NCBI GenBank assembly: GCA_900550025.1
Contig: URQP01000010.1
Coordinates: 1-33,539 of the forward strand
DNA: 33,539 bases
Source: an uncultured Porphyromonadaceae bacterium
GTDB taxonomy: Bacteria; Bacteroidota; Bacteroidia; Bacteroidales; Muribaculaceae
Reading direction: 5' to 3'
Part shown: positions 1 through 8,757 of the stretch, in pieces
How positions within the stretch are numbered: position 1 is the first letter of the stretch
How the letters are laid out: each line of letters starts with the position of its first letter
Program-made: the position numbers and the translations under genes
Notes under the pieces: model-generated
Database searches by the model: none
Seen by the model: the letters and a program-made list of their open reading frames with translations, nothing else
What the model was told of the DNA's origin: nothing

Positions 1-2
1 CC

Positions 3-788
3 GTGGCTACCGGATTCAAGGTGGCCAACCCGGAAATGACCGTATGGCAGATTTCGGGCGACGGCGACGGTCTGGCCATCGGAGGCAACCACTTCATCCA
101 CGCCGTGCGGCGTAACGTCAACATCAACATGGTGCTGCTCAACAACCGCATCTATGGGTTGACAAAGGGGCAGTACTCCCCTACTTCCGAGCGTGGTTTC
201 GTCTCCAAGTCGTCGCCTTACGGCACTACCGAGGACCCGTTCATTCCGGCCGAGCTGGTGTTCGGCGCGCGTGGGACGTTCTTCGCGCGCAGCCTCGACG
301 TTGAGCTCAAGACTTCGCAGGAAGTGATGGTTGCGGCTGCACGCCATAAAGGCACATCGGTCGTCGAGATGCTTCAGAACTGCGTGATTTTCAATCAGGG
401 AATCTACAGCTTCGTTTCCGACAGAGAGCTTCGTGCCGACCACACAATCCACCTTGTACATGGCGAGAAAATGCTTTTCGGAAAAGAAAAGGAGAAAGGC
501 ATCGTGCAGGACGGCTTCGGACTGAAAGCGGTCGTGGTAGGACAGGACGGCTACACGATTGACGACGTGCTCACCCACGACGCTCATTGCCAAAGCAACC
601 TCCTCCACCAGCAGCTTGCGATGATGGACGGACACACTATGCCGTTGGCCATCGGGGTGATACGTGATGTCGACGCTCCCGTCTACGACGAGGAAGTCGA
701 CCGCCAGACCCACGAGGTTGAAGGCAAAAAGCCTTACCACACCCTCCGCGAGATGATTCTCGCCGGAGAGACGTGGGAAGTGAAATAG
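3..788 (+). CDS. korB: 2-oxoacid:ferredoxin oxidoreductase subunit beta (KorB-like), 5'-truncated by window edge
   Basis: This is the thiamine-diphosphate-binding beta subunit of a 2-oxoacid (probably 2-oxoglutarate):ferredoxin oxidoreductase. Known members decarboxylate a 2-oxoacid with CoA, giving acyl-CoA and reduced ferredoxin in the cytoplasm. The readable 261 residues open in frame at the window edge. They carry the TPP/Mg motif GDGDGLAIGGNH followed by NNRIYGLTKGQYSPTS, which is diagnostic of the family. Full-length members are about 335-340 residues, so roughly the first 75 are missing and no start codon is visible. The alpha subunit gene is normally directly upstream and would lie outside the window. 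The gene ends TAG and is followed by a strong hairpin terminator. The substrate (2-oxoglutarate rather than pyruvate or another oxoacid) is inferred from resemblance to KorB and is less certain than the family. Confidence 0.9.
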   Translation: MATGFKVANPEMTVWQISGDGDGLAIGGNHFIHAVRRNVNINMVLLNNRIYGLTKGQYSPTSERGFVSKSSPYGTTEDPFIPAELVFGARGTFFARSLDVELKTSQEVMVAAARHKGTSVVEMLQNCVIFNQGIYSFVSDRELRADHTIHLVHGEKMLFGKEKEKGIVQDGFGLKAVVVGQDGYTIDDVLTHDAHCQSNLLHQQLAMMDGHTMPLAIGVIRDVDAPVYDEEVDRQTHEVEGKKPYHTLREMILAGETWEVK

Positions 789-804
789 GTCACCGGAGAT
801 TAAT

Positions 805-847
805 AAAAAGATTGGCGGGAAGCAAAACTTCCCGCCAATCTTTTTTT
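805..847. terminator. Bidirectional intrinsic terminator between korB and gpmI
   Basis: An 18-bp perfect stem (805-822 with 828-845) encloses a 5-nt CAAAA loop and runs into a T-tract at 839-847 on the plus strand. Because the stem begins with AAAAA, the minus strand also ends in a T-tract. It lies between two convergent genes, so it can stop both. Confidence 0.9.
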
Positions 848-875
848 ATCACAGACTTTTCAAGCCCCCCGGCGC

Positions 876-2387
876 TTAGAACAACGCCTTGCCTGTCATG
901 TCGGAAGGCTGCTCCATGCCCATAATCTTAAGAATTGTCGGAGCAACGTCGGCAAGGATACCATTGTGGATTTCCACGCCGGTCTTTTCCGTCACGTAGA
1001 CACACGGCACCGGGTTGAGCGAATGCGCCGTATTGGGCGTGCCGTCGGCATTGATGGCGTTGTCGGCGTTTCCGTGGTCGGCTATGATTATCACCTCATA
1101 ACCGTGAGCCTTGGCAGCCTCCACGGTATCCCTCACGCAATTGTCGATTGTGACCACAGCCTTCTCGATAGCCTCGTACACGCCGGTGTGTCCCACCATG
1201 TCGCCGTTGGCGTAGTTGACTACGATAAAATCGTATTTCTCCGTACCGATGGCCTCCACGAGCTTGTCCTTCACCTCGTATGCGCTCATCTCCGGCTTCA
1301 GGTCGTAGGTGGCAACCTTCGGCGACGGCACGAGTATGCGGTCCTCGCCCTCGAACGGAGCCTCACGCCCGCCGTTGAAGAAGAACGTAACGTGGGCATA
1401 TTTCTCGGTCTCCGCTATGTGGAGCTGCTTCTTACCGTTGCGCGAAAGGTATTCGCCAAGAGTGTCCTGCACGTTTTCCTTGTCGAAAAGGATATGCACG
1501 CCCTTGAACGAAGCGTCGTAAGGAGTCATGCAGTAGTACTGCAATCCCGGGATTGTCTTCATCCCCTCTTCCGGCATGTCCTGCTGCGTCAGAGCGATGG
1601 TAAGCTCCTTCGCGCGGTCGTTGCGGTAGTTGAAGAAGATTACTGCGTCGCCCTCCTTGATAGTACCGTCGACAGTGGAATTGTTGATCGGCTTGATGAA
1701 CTCGTCGGTCACATCCTCGTCGTAGGATTCCTGCATAGCCTTAACCATATCGTCTGCCTGCTTGCCCTTGCCCTCCACGAGCAAGTCGTAAGCCTCCTTC
1801 ACGCGGTTCCAACGCTTGTCGCGGTCCATGGCGTAGAAACGTCCCACGATGGAGGCAATCACGCCGGCCGACTGCTTGCAATGAGCCTCTACCTGCTCGA
1901 TGAATCCTTTGCCGCTCTTCGGGTCAGTGTCGCGGCCGTCCATGAAGCAGTGCAGGTAAACCTTCTGCAAGCCGTATTCCTTAGCGATGTCGCACAAAGC
2001 GAACAGATGCTCCAGCGAGCTGTGTACGCCTCCGTCGGAAGTCAGTCCCATGAAGTGGATTGCCTTTCCGCTCTCCTTTGCGTATGTGAAGGCCGAAACG
2101 ATTTCCTTGTTCTTTAGAATCGACTTGTCGGCAATCGACTTGTTGATTTTCACAAGGTCCTGATAGAGGACACGCCCCGCGCCGATATTCAGGTGGCCCA
2201 CCTCGGAGTTGCCCATCTGTCCGTCGGGCAGACCCACATTCTCGCCGCTCGCCTGAAGCTGCGAATGCGGATATTTCGCCAACAAAGAATCCCAGTAAGG
2301 AGTAGGAGTGCTGTAAATCACGTCGCTTTTCGTGTGGTTTCCGATTCCCCAGCCGTCGAGAATCATCAACAATGCTTTTTTACCCAT
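876..2387 (-). CDS. gpmI: 2,3-bisphosphoglycerate-independent phosphoglycerate mutase
   Basis: This cytosolic glycolytic/gluconeogenic enzyme interconverts 3-phosphoglycerate and 2-phosphoglycerate using two metal ions (usually manganese). I chose the ATG at 2387 (503 residues, the usual family length of about 500-510) because the protein then opens [14 protein letters not shown], with metal ligand D11. An ATG at 2423 would add 12 lysine-rich residues and would sit only a few bases downstream of the expected transcription start. The catalytic serine lies in GNSEVGH (S61). HCFMDGRDT, the C-terminal metal motif ADHGNADN and AHSLNPVP are also present. The gene stands alone. It converges on the korB fragment and diverges from the helicase gene at 2618. 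Confidence 0.97.
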   Translation of the reverse strand: MGKKALLMILDGWGIGNHTKSDVIYSTPTPYWDSLLAKYPHSQLQASGENVGLPDGQMGNSEVGHLNIGAGRVLYQDLVKINKSIADKSILKNKEIVSAFTYAKESGKAIHFMGLTSDGGVHSSLEHLFALCDIAKEYGLQKVYLHCFMDGRDTDPKSGKGFIEQVEAHCKQSAGVIASIVGRFYAMDRDKRWNRVKEAYDLLVEGKGKQADDMVKAMQESYDEDVTDEFIKPINNSTVDGTIKEGDAVIFFNYRNDRAKELTIALTQQDMPEEGMKTIPGLQYYCMTPYDASFKGVHILFDKENVQDTLGEYLSRNGKKQLHIAETEKYAHVTFFFNGGREAPFEGEDRILVPSPKVATYDLKPEMSAYEVKDKLVEAIGTEKYDFIVVNYANGDMVGHTGVYEAIEKAVVTIDNCVRDTVEAAKAHGYEVIIIADHGNADNAINADGTPNTAHSLNPVPCVYVTEKTGVEIHNGILADVAPTILKIMGMEQPSDMTGKALF

Positions 2388-2435
2388 ATTATTCTGTTTT
2401 TTAGTTCGTTTTTCCGTATTCAATCATTCCGGGTG

Positions 2436-2443
2436 CAAAGGTA
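2436..2443 (-). promoter_or_regulatory. Bacteroidota -7 element for gpmI
   Basis: On the minus strand the sequence TACCTTTG matches the -7 consensus TAnnTTTG, about 50 nt upstream of the chosen gpmI start. No good TTG was found 20 nt further upstream, so this is a partial match. Its position argues against the longer ORF start at 2423. Confidence 0.5.
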
Positions 2444-2579
2444 GCCAATAATTTGCTATCTTCCGATTTATCAAAGCAAAAACCGTGCCCGAAAAAATCA
2501 GAATTCATAAGTCTGAAACATCATGGCATTAAATGACAAATATTTTACCATCAATACAATGAACAACATCCTTTTTGCT

Positions 2580-2587
2580 TAAATTTG
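2580..2587 (+). promoter_or_regulatory. Bacteroidota -7 element for the helicase gene
   Basis: TAAATTTG matches TAnnTTTG and lies 30 nt upstream of the ATG at 2618. A matching -33 TTG at the expected 20-nt spacing is absent. The surrounding 190 bp between the divergent genes is AT-rich and holds no other feature I can name. Confidence 0.4.
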
Positions 2588-2617
2588 TAACATAAACCAA
2601 CTTACCATTATTGAATA

Positions 2618-5600
2618 ATGTCTATATGGAACAAACTATGGGGAATTAAAAATTCTGATGGCACAGCAAATGTCAGCGGAAACAATACCGTGCCTAAAAA
2701 ATACGATGCTTCCAAATATGCCGTAATAGATGCCGAAGTAGGCATTACCGACCGCAAAATCCACGACATAGGAGCTATCAGGTACGACGGTGCTATATTC
2801 CATAAAGCATCAAAAGAAAAACTGCTTGATTTTTTGAACGGAGTTGATTATGTTTGTGGACACAATATCATACATCACGACGCAAAATACCTGTTCAACG
2901 AATACATACCGGCATATCTCCTCGTAGACACGCTTTATATGTCGCCACTGTTGTTCCCTGAACGCCCCTACCACAGGCTATTAAAAGACGACAAAATAAT
3001 CAGCGAGCAAATCAACAATCCGGTAAACGATTGCGAAAAAGCGAAAGATTTGCTTATGGACGAAATAGAACGCTGGAACCATCTCCCGAAAGAAAAGCAA
3101 CAAATATTCGCATCCTTGCTCGACGGTAAAGAAGAGTTCTCAGGATTTCTCCAGATGGTAGAAGCCGGAGGCACAAGCGGCAATCTGCCAGAGCTGATAA
3201 TCAACACTTACAAAGGGAGAATATGCCAACATGCAGACTTTGATATGATAATCACAAAATATCCGTGCGAATTGGCATACGCATTAGCTCTTGTCGATAC
3301 TTCCGATTACCGTTCAATCACCCCCGGATGGGTGCTAAATAATTATCCCGACGTGGAATTTGTCATAAAACTGCTAAGACACACCGCCTGCGGCAGAGAC
3401 TGCAACTATTGCGGCACACAACTGGACATACACTCAAATTTAAAATCCTTTTTCGGATATGGACAATTCCGCACATTTGCAGGAGAGACGCTTCAGGAGC
3501 AAGCCGTGCAAGCGGCCGTTGATGGCAAATCCCTACTCGCAATATTTCCGACAGGAGGAGGGAAATCGCTCACTTTCCAATTGCCGGCATTAATCGAGGG
3601 ACGCACCGTACATGGGCTTACGGTCGTCATCTCACCGCTGCAGTCGCTGATGAAAGACCAAGTCGACAACCTTGCAGAACGCGGCATCACGGATGCCGTC
3701 ACGATAAACGGGCTGTTAGACCCGATAAACAGGGTATTGTCAATCAACAGAGTGAGGGATGGGGAAGCCTCCTTATTATACATATCACCAGAAATGCTCC
3801 GTTCAAAAACCATCGAACGGATTTTGATGGCGCGCCACATTGTAAGGTTCGTGATTGACGAGGCACACTGCTTCTCTTCATGGGGACAGGACTTCAGAGT
3901 AGACTACCTTTATATAGGAAAATTCATCAAGGAATACCAGCAGAAGAAAAAATGCCACAATCCGATACCCGTGTCATGCTTTACGGCCACCGCAAAGCAG
4001 AAAGTAGTGCAGGACATCTGCGACTATTTCAGGCAGACATTGGATTTAGACCTGAAACTGTTTGCCTCGACTGCCTCACGGACAAATCTGCGGTATTCCG
4101 TTATACATACGGAAACCGACAATGAAAAGTACTTAAAACTCAGAAGCCTTGTCGCCGAAGCCAATTGCCCGACAATAATTTATGTCTCACGCACAAAACG
4201 CACAAAAGAATTGGCCGCAAAACTGACCCGAGACGGCTACAAAGCATTGCCCTTCAACGGCAAAATGGAATCTGACGAAAAAATTTCCAACCAAGACAAG
4301 TTTATGAAGGGCCAAGTGGACATCATAGTGGCCACATCCGCATTCGGGATGGGAGTTGATAAAAAGGATGTGGGACTTGTGGTGCACTACGACATTTCCG
4401 ACTCTTTGGAAAATTATGTGCAGGAAGCCGGAAGAGCGGGACGCGACCCAAGCCTAAGCGCACGATGCTACGTACTTTACAACGACAACGACCTTGACAA
4501 GCATTTCATACTGCTCAATCAGACCAAGCTGAGCATCAGCGAAATACAGCAAATATGGAAAGCCGTGAAAGATATGACGAAACAACGCCCGAGAGTATGC
4601 TGCTCCGCATTGGAAATCGCACGTCAGGCAGGATGGGACGACTCGGTGCATGACATTGAGACTCGTGTACGCACTGCCTTGGCGACACTTGAGCAAAACG
4701 GCTATCTGACAAGAGGCAACAATGTGCCACACGTCTATGCGACAGGCATAACCGTCAAGAATATGGACGAGGCGAGAACACGCCTATCAAAATCCCTCCT
4801 TTTTGACAAAAACGAGATAGAACAAGCTGTCAGGATAATCAAGTCGCTCATTTCACAGAAATACATATCAAAAGCCCAAAACTCAGAGGCGGAATCACGC
4901 ATCGACTATCTGGCCGACATACTGGGACTGACAAAAAAGGAAGTCGTGTCGGCTGTAGAACGGATGCGACAGGACGGCATCTTAGCCGACAGCAAGGACA
5001 TTTCCGCATATTTGCCGAATTTTGGGAAGCCGGAACGTAAATCATTGTCGCTGCTTGAACATTTTGCGAAGTTAGAGCAATACATAGTAAGCTGCATACC
5101 TGACGGGGCATTGCACATATCCTGCAAACAACTCAACGACAATGCCGTGAAAGACGGCATTACCTCCTCAAAAGAAAAGGACATACTGACACTGCTGTAT
5201 TTCCTTTCCATAAAGGGCTACACCCGCAAAAAAGAGGATACGGCACACAATATGGAGATAAGCCGCCAGACAGATTTGGAATCAATCTCCAAACGGTTTG
5301 AAAAAAGGCTGGAAATAAGCCGCTTTGCAATAGAATGGTTATACAGAATAGCTGATGATGCCGAGAAAAACGGACAACAAGAAATAGCTGTCAAATTCTC
5401 CGTAGTGGAGCTATTAAACAAATTTAAAGCAGAAGGACAATCGCTTTTCAACCGGCACGACGACATCCAGATAGAAGATGTGGAAGAAGCCCTGCTGTAC
5501 CTGTCGAAAATCGGTGTGCTGAAACTCGAAGGGGGATTTCTTGTCCTCTACAATGCAATGGACATAAGACGGACAAAAGACAGCAAGACGAGATACAAAC

Positions 5601-7537
5601 AGGAGGACTACCGGATGCTTAACGAATTCTACCGGCAGAAAATCCAACAAATACATATCGTAGGCGAATATGCCAATCTGATGGTAAAGGACTATGACGC
5701 GGCTTTGGAATACGTACATGACTATTTCCATATGGACTACAAGAAATTCATCACAAAATATTTCAAAGGAGAGAGAATCAACGAGATACAGCTAAACCTC
5801 ACCCCGCAAAAATACAAGCAATTGTTCAACCAGCTGTCAAAACGCCAAATGGAAATAATCTCCGACAAGGATTCACGCTGCATCGTCGTGGCAGCCGGAC
5901 CGGGCAGCGGAAAGACACGCGTGCTTGTGCATAAACTTGCTTCCCTGCTGCTACTCGAAGACGTGAAACACGAGCAGCTCCTTATGCTTACATTCTCAAG
6001 AGCGGCAGCGACAGAGTTCAAGCAGCGCCTTATGGAACTTATCGGCAATGCTGCACATTTTGTCGAAATAAAGACTTTCCATTCATATTGCTTCGACCTT
6101 TTAGGACGGATAGGCAATCTTGAAGATGCCAAGGACGTGGTTGCAAAAGCTGCCGGAATGATCGGACAAGGGGAAGTGGAGCCCAACAGAATAGGGAAAA
6201 CAGTATTGGTAATCGACGAGGCACAAGACATGGGTGCCTCAGAATACGCACTTGTGGAAGCTCTTATGGCACACAACGAGGAAATGCGTGTAATAGCCGT
6301 AGGCGACGACGATCAAAACATTTTTGATTTCCGGGGTTCAGACTCCAAATATATGTACCAACTGTCAAAAATGCCCGGCAGCAAAATTGTCGAAATGACC
6401 GAAAACTACCGCAGCAGTCGGCATTTGGTTGATTTTGCCAACGGATTCGTGGGCAAAATCGGACAAAGGATGAAAAGCACACCAATCATATCAATGCAAA
6501 AAGAAAATGGACAGGTAACAATAACACGCCATTATTCAAACTACATGTACCAGCCGCTTGTAAACGAGATTTTAGATGACAGCCTTCCCGGAACGTCGTG
6601 CATACTCACCCAGACAAACGAAGAAGCGGTAACCGTCAATGCCCTTTTGCGTAAAAATGGCATAAACAGCAACCTTATCCAGTCGATGGACGGATTCCGC
6701 TTTTTTAATATGGCTGAAATAAAATATTTCATAAGATATATCGGCAAGCGGATAAAAACACCGCGCATACCCGAAGTGTTGTGGAACGAGGCAAAACAAG
6801 CGACACTCACCTACTACGGCAGAAGCGTAAGCCTTGCATACATGAAACGCTGCATGCAACTTTTCGAGCAAACCAACAGGGCAAAGTACATAAGCGACTT
6901 TAAAGAATATGTATTCGAATCATCTGTAGAGGACTTCTGCGACACTGACGGCTCCGGCATGACAGTATCGACCATCCACAAAGCGAAAGGCAGGGAATTC
7001 GACAATGTATACATGCTGCTTTCCGGCAATTTCTCTAAAGACGCGAACCTGATGCGGCGATACTATGTGGGAATTACACGCGCAAAAAAGCAGTTATCCA
7101 TCCATACAAACAGCGGTTGTTTTGACAACTTGAAAGCGGACAGGCATAACGTTGACAGGACACAATACAATATGCCGGAAGAAATTGTCCTGCAACTATC
7201 CCACAAGGATGTCAATTTAGGAGCTTTTAAAAACATAAAGAGAGACGTATTGTCGCTAAGAAGCGGGGACAGGCTCAAGTACCATGGCTTTACATTATAC
7301 AATATAGAGGGTAAACCGGTCGCAAAACTGTCGCAAAAGATGCAAGCCGAACTTACGGAATGGAAAGAAAAAGGATATGAAGTAGCCTCTGCCTCCGTAA
7401 GGTTCATCGTTGCGTGGAAGCCGAAAGACGCACCGAAAGACACAGAAGAAACGGCGGTACTCTTGGCTGATCTGTCACTCTCAACACAACCAGTCCTCAC
7501 TAAAACATGCACCGATGAACTAAATTTTCCGGCATAA
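2618..7537 (+). CDS. Fusion of DEDD exonuclease-like domain, RecQ-type SF2 helicase and UvrD-type SF1 helicase
   Basis: The protein has 1639 residues and two complete helicase engines. Residues about 33-150 resemble a DnaQ-like 3'-5' exonuclease: DAE (D38, E40), HNIIHHD (D88) and D138, but the histidine expected near residue 133 is Asn. C258, C262 and C265 form a possible zinc knuckle. A RecQ-like SF2 module spans about 280-630, with TGGGKS 312-317, DEAH 414-417, FTATA 455-459 and QEAGRAGRD 602-610. Winged-helix-like RecQ C-terminal sequence follows (650-800) without the usual zinc cysteines. A UvrD-like SF1 module spans about 1065-1495, with GPGSGKT 1094-1100, VIDEAQD 1198-1204, GDDDQNIFDFRG 1229-1240, STIHKAKGREFD 1451-1462 and YVGITRAKK 1483-1491. 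The last 100 residues are unrecognised. It stands alone between housekeeping genes and looks more AT-rich than gpmI. The role is presumably DNA unwinding and processing for repair or defence; this is inferred. Confidence 0.92.
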   Translation: MSIWNKLWGIKNSDGTANVSGNNTVPKKYDASKYAVIDAEVGITDRKIHDIGAIRYDGAIFHKASKEKLLDFLNGVDYVCGHNIIHHDAKYLFNEYIPAYLLVDTLYMSPLLFPERPYHRLLKDDKIISEQINNPVNDCEKAKDLLMDEIERWNHLPKEKQQIFASLLDGKEEFSGFLQMVEAGGTSGNLPELIINTYKGRICQHADFDMIITKYPCELAYALALVDTSDYRSITPGWVLNNYPDVEFVIKLLRHTACGRDCNYCGTQLDIHSNLKSFFGYGQFRTFAGETLQEQAVQAAVDGKSLLAIFPTGGGKSLTFQLPALIEGRTVHGLTVVISPLQSLMKDQVDNLAERGITDAVTINGLLDPINRVLSINRVRDGEASLLYISPEMLRSKTIERILMARHIVRFVIDEAHCFSSWGQDFRVDYLYIGKFIKEYQQKKKCHNPIPVSCFTATAKQKVVQDICDYFRQTLDLDLKLFASTASRTNLRYSVIHTETDNEKYLKLRSLVAEANCPTIIYVSRTKRTKELAAKLTRDGYKALPFNGKMESDEKISNQDKFMKGQVDIIVATSAFGMGVDKKDVGLVVHYDISDSLENYVQEAGRAGRDPSLSARCYVLYNDNDLDKHFILLNQTKLSISEIQQIWKAVKDMTKQRPRVCCSALEIARQAGWDDSVHDIETRVRTALATLEQNGYLTRGNNVPHVYATGITVKNMDEARTRLSKSLLFDKNEIEQAVRIIKSLISQKYISKAQNSEAESRIDYLADILGLTKKEVVSAVERMRQDGILADSKDISAYLPNFGKPERKSLSLLEHFAKLEQYIVSCIPDGALHISCKQLNDNAVKDGITSSKEKDILTLLYFLSIKGYTRKKEDTAHNMEISRQTDLESISKRFEKRLEISRFAIEWLYRIADDAEKNGQQEIAVKFSVVELLNKFKAEGQSLFNRHDDIQIEDVEEALLYLSKIGVLKLEGGFLVLYNAMDIRRTKDSKTRYKQEDYRMLNEFYRQKIQQIHIVGEYANLMVKDYDAALEYVHDYFHMDYKKFITKYFKGERINEIQLNLTPQKYKQLFNQLSKRQMEIISDKDSRCIVVAAGPGSGKTRVLVHKLASLLLLEDVKHEQLLMLTFSRAAATEFKQRLMELIGNAAHFVEIKTFHSYCFDLLGRIGNLEDAKDVVAKAAGMIGQGEVEPNRIGKTVLVIDEAQDMGASEYALVEALMAHNEEMRVIAVGDDDQNIFDFRGSDSKYMYQLSKMPGSKIVEMTENYRSSRHLVDFANGFVGKIGQRMKSTPIISMQKENGQVTITRHYSNYMYQPLVNEILDDSLPGTSCILTQTNEEAVTVNALLRKNGINSNLIQSMDGFRFFNMAEIKYFIRYIGKRIKTPRIPEVLWNEAKQATLTYYGRSVSLAYMKRCMQLFEQTNRAKYISDFKEYVFESSVEDFCDTDGSGMTVSTIHKAKGREFDNVYMLLSGNFSKDANLMRRYYVGITRAKKQLSIHTNSGCFDNLKADRHNVDRTQYNMPEEIVLQLSHKDVNLGAFKNIKRDVLSLRSGDRLKYHGFTLYNIEGKPVAKLSQKMQAELTEWKEKGYEVASASVRFIVAWKPKDAPKDTEETAVLLADLSLSTQPVLTKTCTDELNFPA

Positions 7538-7605
7538 GCATTTCCCATTAAAGCCTTCCTGAATTTTCAATACAAAATTTTTTCAGCACAAAACAGCGCG
7601 GGATG

Positions 7606-7636
7606 TTGCACGGATGGAAAATATTCCGTACTTTTG
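7606..7636 (+). promoter_or_regulatory. Promoter of rplU-rpmA
   Basis: A -33 TTG at 7606-7608 is followed after exactly 20 nt by TACTTTTG at 7629-7636, matching TAnnTTTG. Transcription would begin near 7643, giving a leader of about 80 nt before rplU. Confidence 0.75.
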
Positions 7637-7665
7637 TGCGCTTATTCCGAATAGGCTCGAAAAGA

Positions 7666-7685
7666 GACGCGCGAAGCGGCGCGTC
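7666..7685 (+). promoter_or_regulatory. Leader stem-loop in the rplU 5' untranslated region
   Basis: A perfect 7-bp GC-rich stem, GACGCGC (7666-7672) with GCGCGTC (7679-7685), encloses a 6-nt loop. It lies between the promoter and the rplU start and has no T-tract, so it is not an intrinsic terminator. Ribosomal protein operons are often autoregulated through leader RNA structures, so a role in L21-type feedback is possible but inferred. Confidence 0.4.
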
Positions 7686-7724
7686 CGCCTCACGGGTTAA
7701 TTTGTAAATTTCTATCTAAAAACA

Positions 7725-8045
7725 ATGTACGCAATTGTAGAAATTCAGGGACAGCAGTTCAAGGCAGAAGCCGGAAAATTCCTGTATGTCCACTATCTCG
7801 GCGAGAACGTGAAAGAAGGCGACAAAGTTGATTTCGACAAAGTTCTCCTTGTGGATGCCGACGGTGCCGTAAAAATCGGCGCTCCTACCGTGGAAGGGGC
7901 AAAAGTAGTTTGCGAGGTTAAACGTCCCCTCGTGAAAGGTGACAAGGTAATCGTCTTCAAGAAGAAACGCCGCAAAGGCTATCGCCGTTGGAACGGTCAC
8001 CGCCAGTATTTCACCCAGATTGTGATTAAAGACGTAGTTGCATAA
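7725..8045 (+). CDS. rplU: 50S ribosomal protein bL21
   Basis: bL21 is a 23S rRNA-binding component of the large ribosomal subunit. The 106-residue length is typical. The start [22 protein letters not shown] is the conserved N-terminus of the family, and the C-terminal [16 protein letters not shown] is the basic rRNA-contacting segment. The gene begins at the ATG at 7725 behind an 80-nt leader. It is followed after 19 bp by rpmA, the partner gene with which it is paired in most bacteria. The pair should be transcribed together from the promoter at 7606 and end at the terminator at 8363. Confidence 0.98.
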   Translation: MYAIVEIQGQQFKAEAGKFLYVHYLGENVKEGDKVDFDKVLLVDADGAVKIGAPTVEGAKVVCEVKRPLVKGDKVIVFKKKRRKGYRRWNGHRQYFTQIVIKDVVA

Positions 8046-8064
8046 CCACTAAAAACGGAAAGAA

Positions 8065-8340
8065 ATGGCACATAAAAAAGGTGTAGGTAGTTCGAAGAAC
8101 GGTCGTGAGTCAGAAAGCAAACGATTGGGCATCAAATTGTTCGGTGGTCAATATGCAAAAGCCGGCAATATCATCAAGCGCCAGCGCGGCACAGTGCACC
8201 ATCCGGGCGTTAACGTAGGAATGGGCCGTGACCACACATTGTACGCGCTCATCGACGGTACAGTGGCTTTCTCCGAAAGGAAAGGCCGCAAGTACATCAA
8301 CATCAACCCTGTTGAAGTACCGGCAGAAGAGCAGAACTAA
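8065..8340 (+). CDS. rpmA: 50S ribosomal protein bL27
   Basis: bL27 is a large-subunit protein whose N-terminus reaches towards the peptidyl-transferase centre. The product is 91 residues and starts [22 protein letters not shown], the conserved form that begins directly with the functional AHKKG tail. The Firmicutes-type cleavable N-terminal extension is therefore absent. The central [28 protein letters not shown] is family-diagnostic. It is the second gene of the rplU operon and is followed within 25 bp by a strong terminator. Confidence 0.98.
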   Translation: MAHKKGVGSSKNGRESESKRLGIKLFGGQYAKAGNIIKRQRGTVHHPGVNVGMGRDHTLYALIDGTVAFSERKGRKYININPVEVPAEEQN

Positions 8341-8362
8341 GGAAGTTCCGCGCAAAACGTTT

Positions 8363-8404
8363 AATACAGGCTGTGGCACGATGCCACAGCCTGTATTTTT
8401 TTAT
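8363..8404 (+). terminator. Intrinsic terminator after rpmA
   Basis: A perfect 15-bp stem (8363-8377 with 8383-8397) with a 5-nt loop is followed by a run of T. It is placed right after the rpmA stop codon. Confidence 0.92.
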
Positions 8405-8473
8405 TTTATTGCTGTCCGCTAAAAAATCAAGGGATTCGGTTTATGGAGTGTAATGCGCCACCGCCGATGAAGC

Positions 8474-8660
8474 CAGCCCCGTGGGGGGCTGTTGCCGAGT
8501 AACCCGCCGCCTTGGCGGTGGTCAGGTGGCTGACAAAGAAATCGGCCTCGTGGAGGTCTGTAAGAATTGAGAGTAGAGTGTTGAATGTTGAGAGTATGCA
8601 ACTCTCTCAACTCTAAACTTTCAACTCTGAACTTTAAAGTGCGACCTCCACGAGACCGTG
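8474..8660. repeat. Multi-hairpin intergenic repeat element (REP/MITE-like)
   Basis: This gene-free stretch holds consecutive inverted repeats. CAGCCCC/GGGGCTG is at 8474-8480/8485-8491, CCGCC/GGCGG at 8504-8508/8514-8518 and GTCAG/CTGAC at 8521-8525/8530-8534. A 12-bp perfect pair CTCGTGGAGGTC/GACCTCCACGAG lies at 8547-8558/8643-8654. Inside the long pair is TTGAGAG/CTCTCAA-rich sequence that itself folds (GTTGAGAG with CTCTCAAC). Two short ORFs across it read proline- and arginine-rich low-complexity peptide and are judged not to be genes. Such composite palindromes are typical of dispersed intergenic repeats. Multiple copies in this genome are inferred, since only one is visible here. Confidence 0.7.
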
Positions 8661-8757
8661 TTGAAGTTAAGACTGTATCACCGCATAACGCTCATCTCCA
8701 CTCCCGCCGGCAAGGAAGGAGAGGAGATGAAGTATGGCAGAATAGCATAATTCCGTA

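Noticed and set aside
966..2117. 383-codon ORF antisense to gpmI
   Set aside because: It lies wholly inside gpmI on the other strand, has no recognisable domain and is explained by the codon bias of gpmI.
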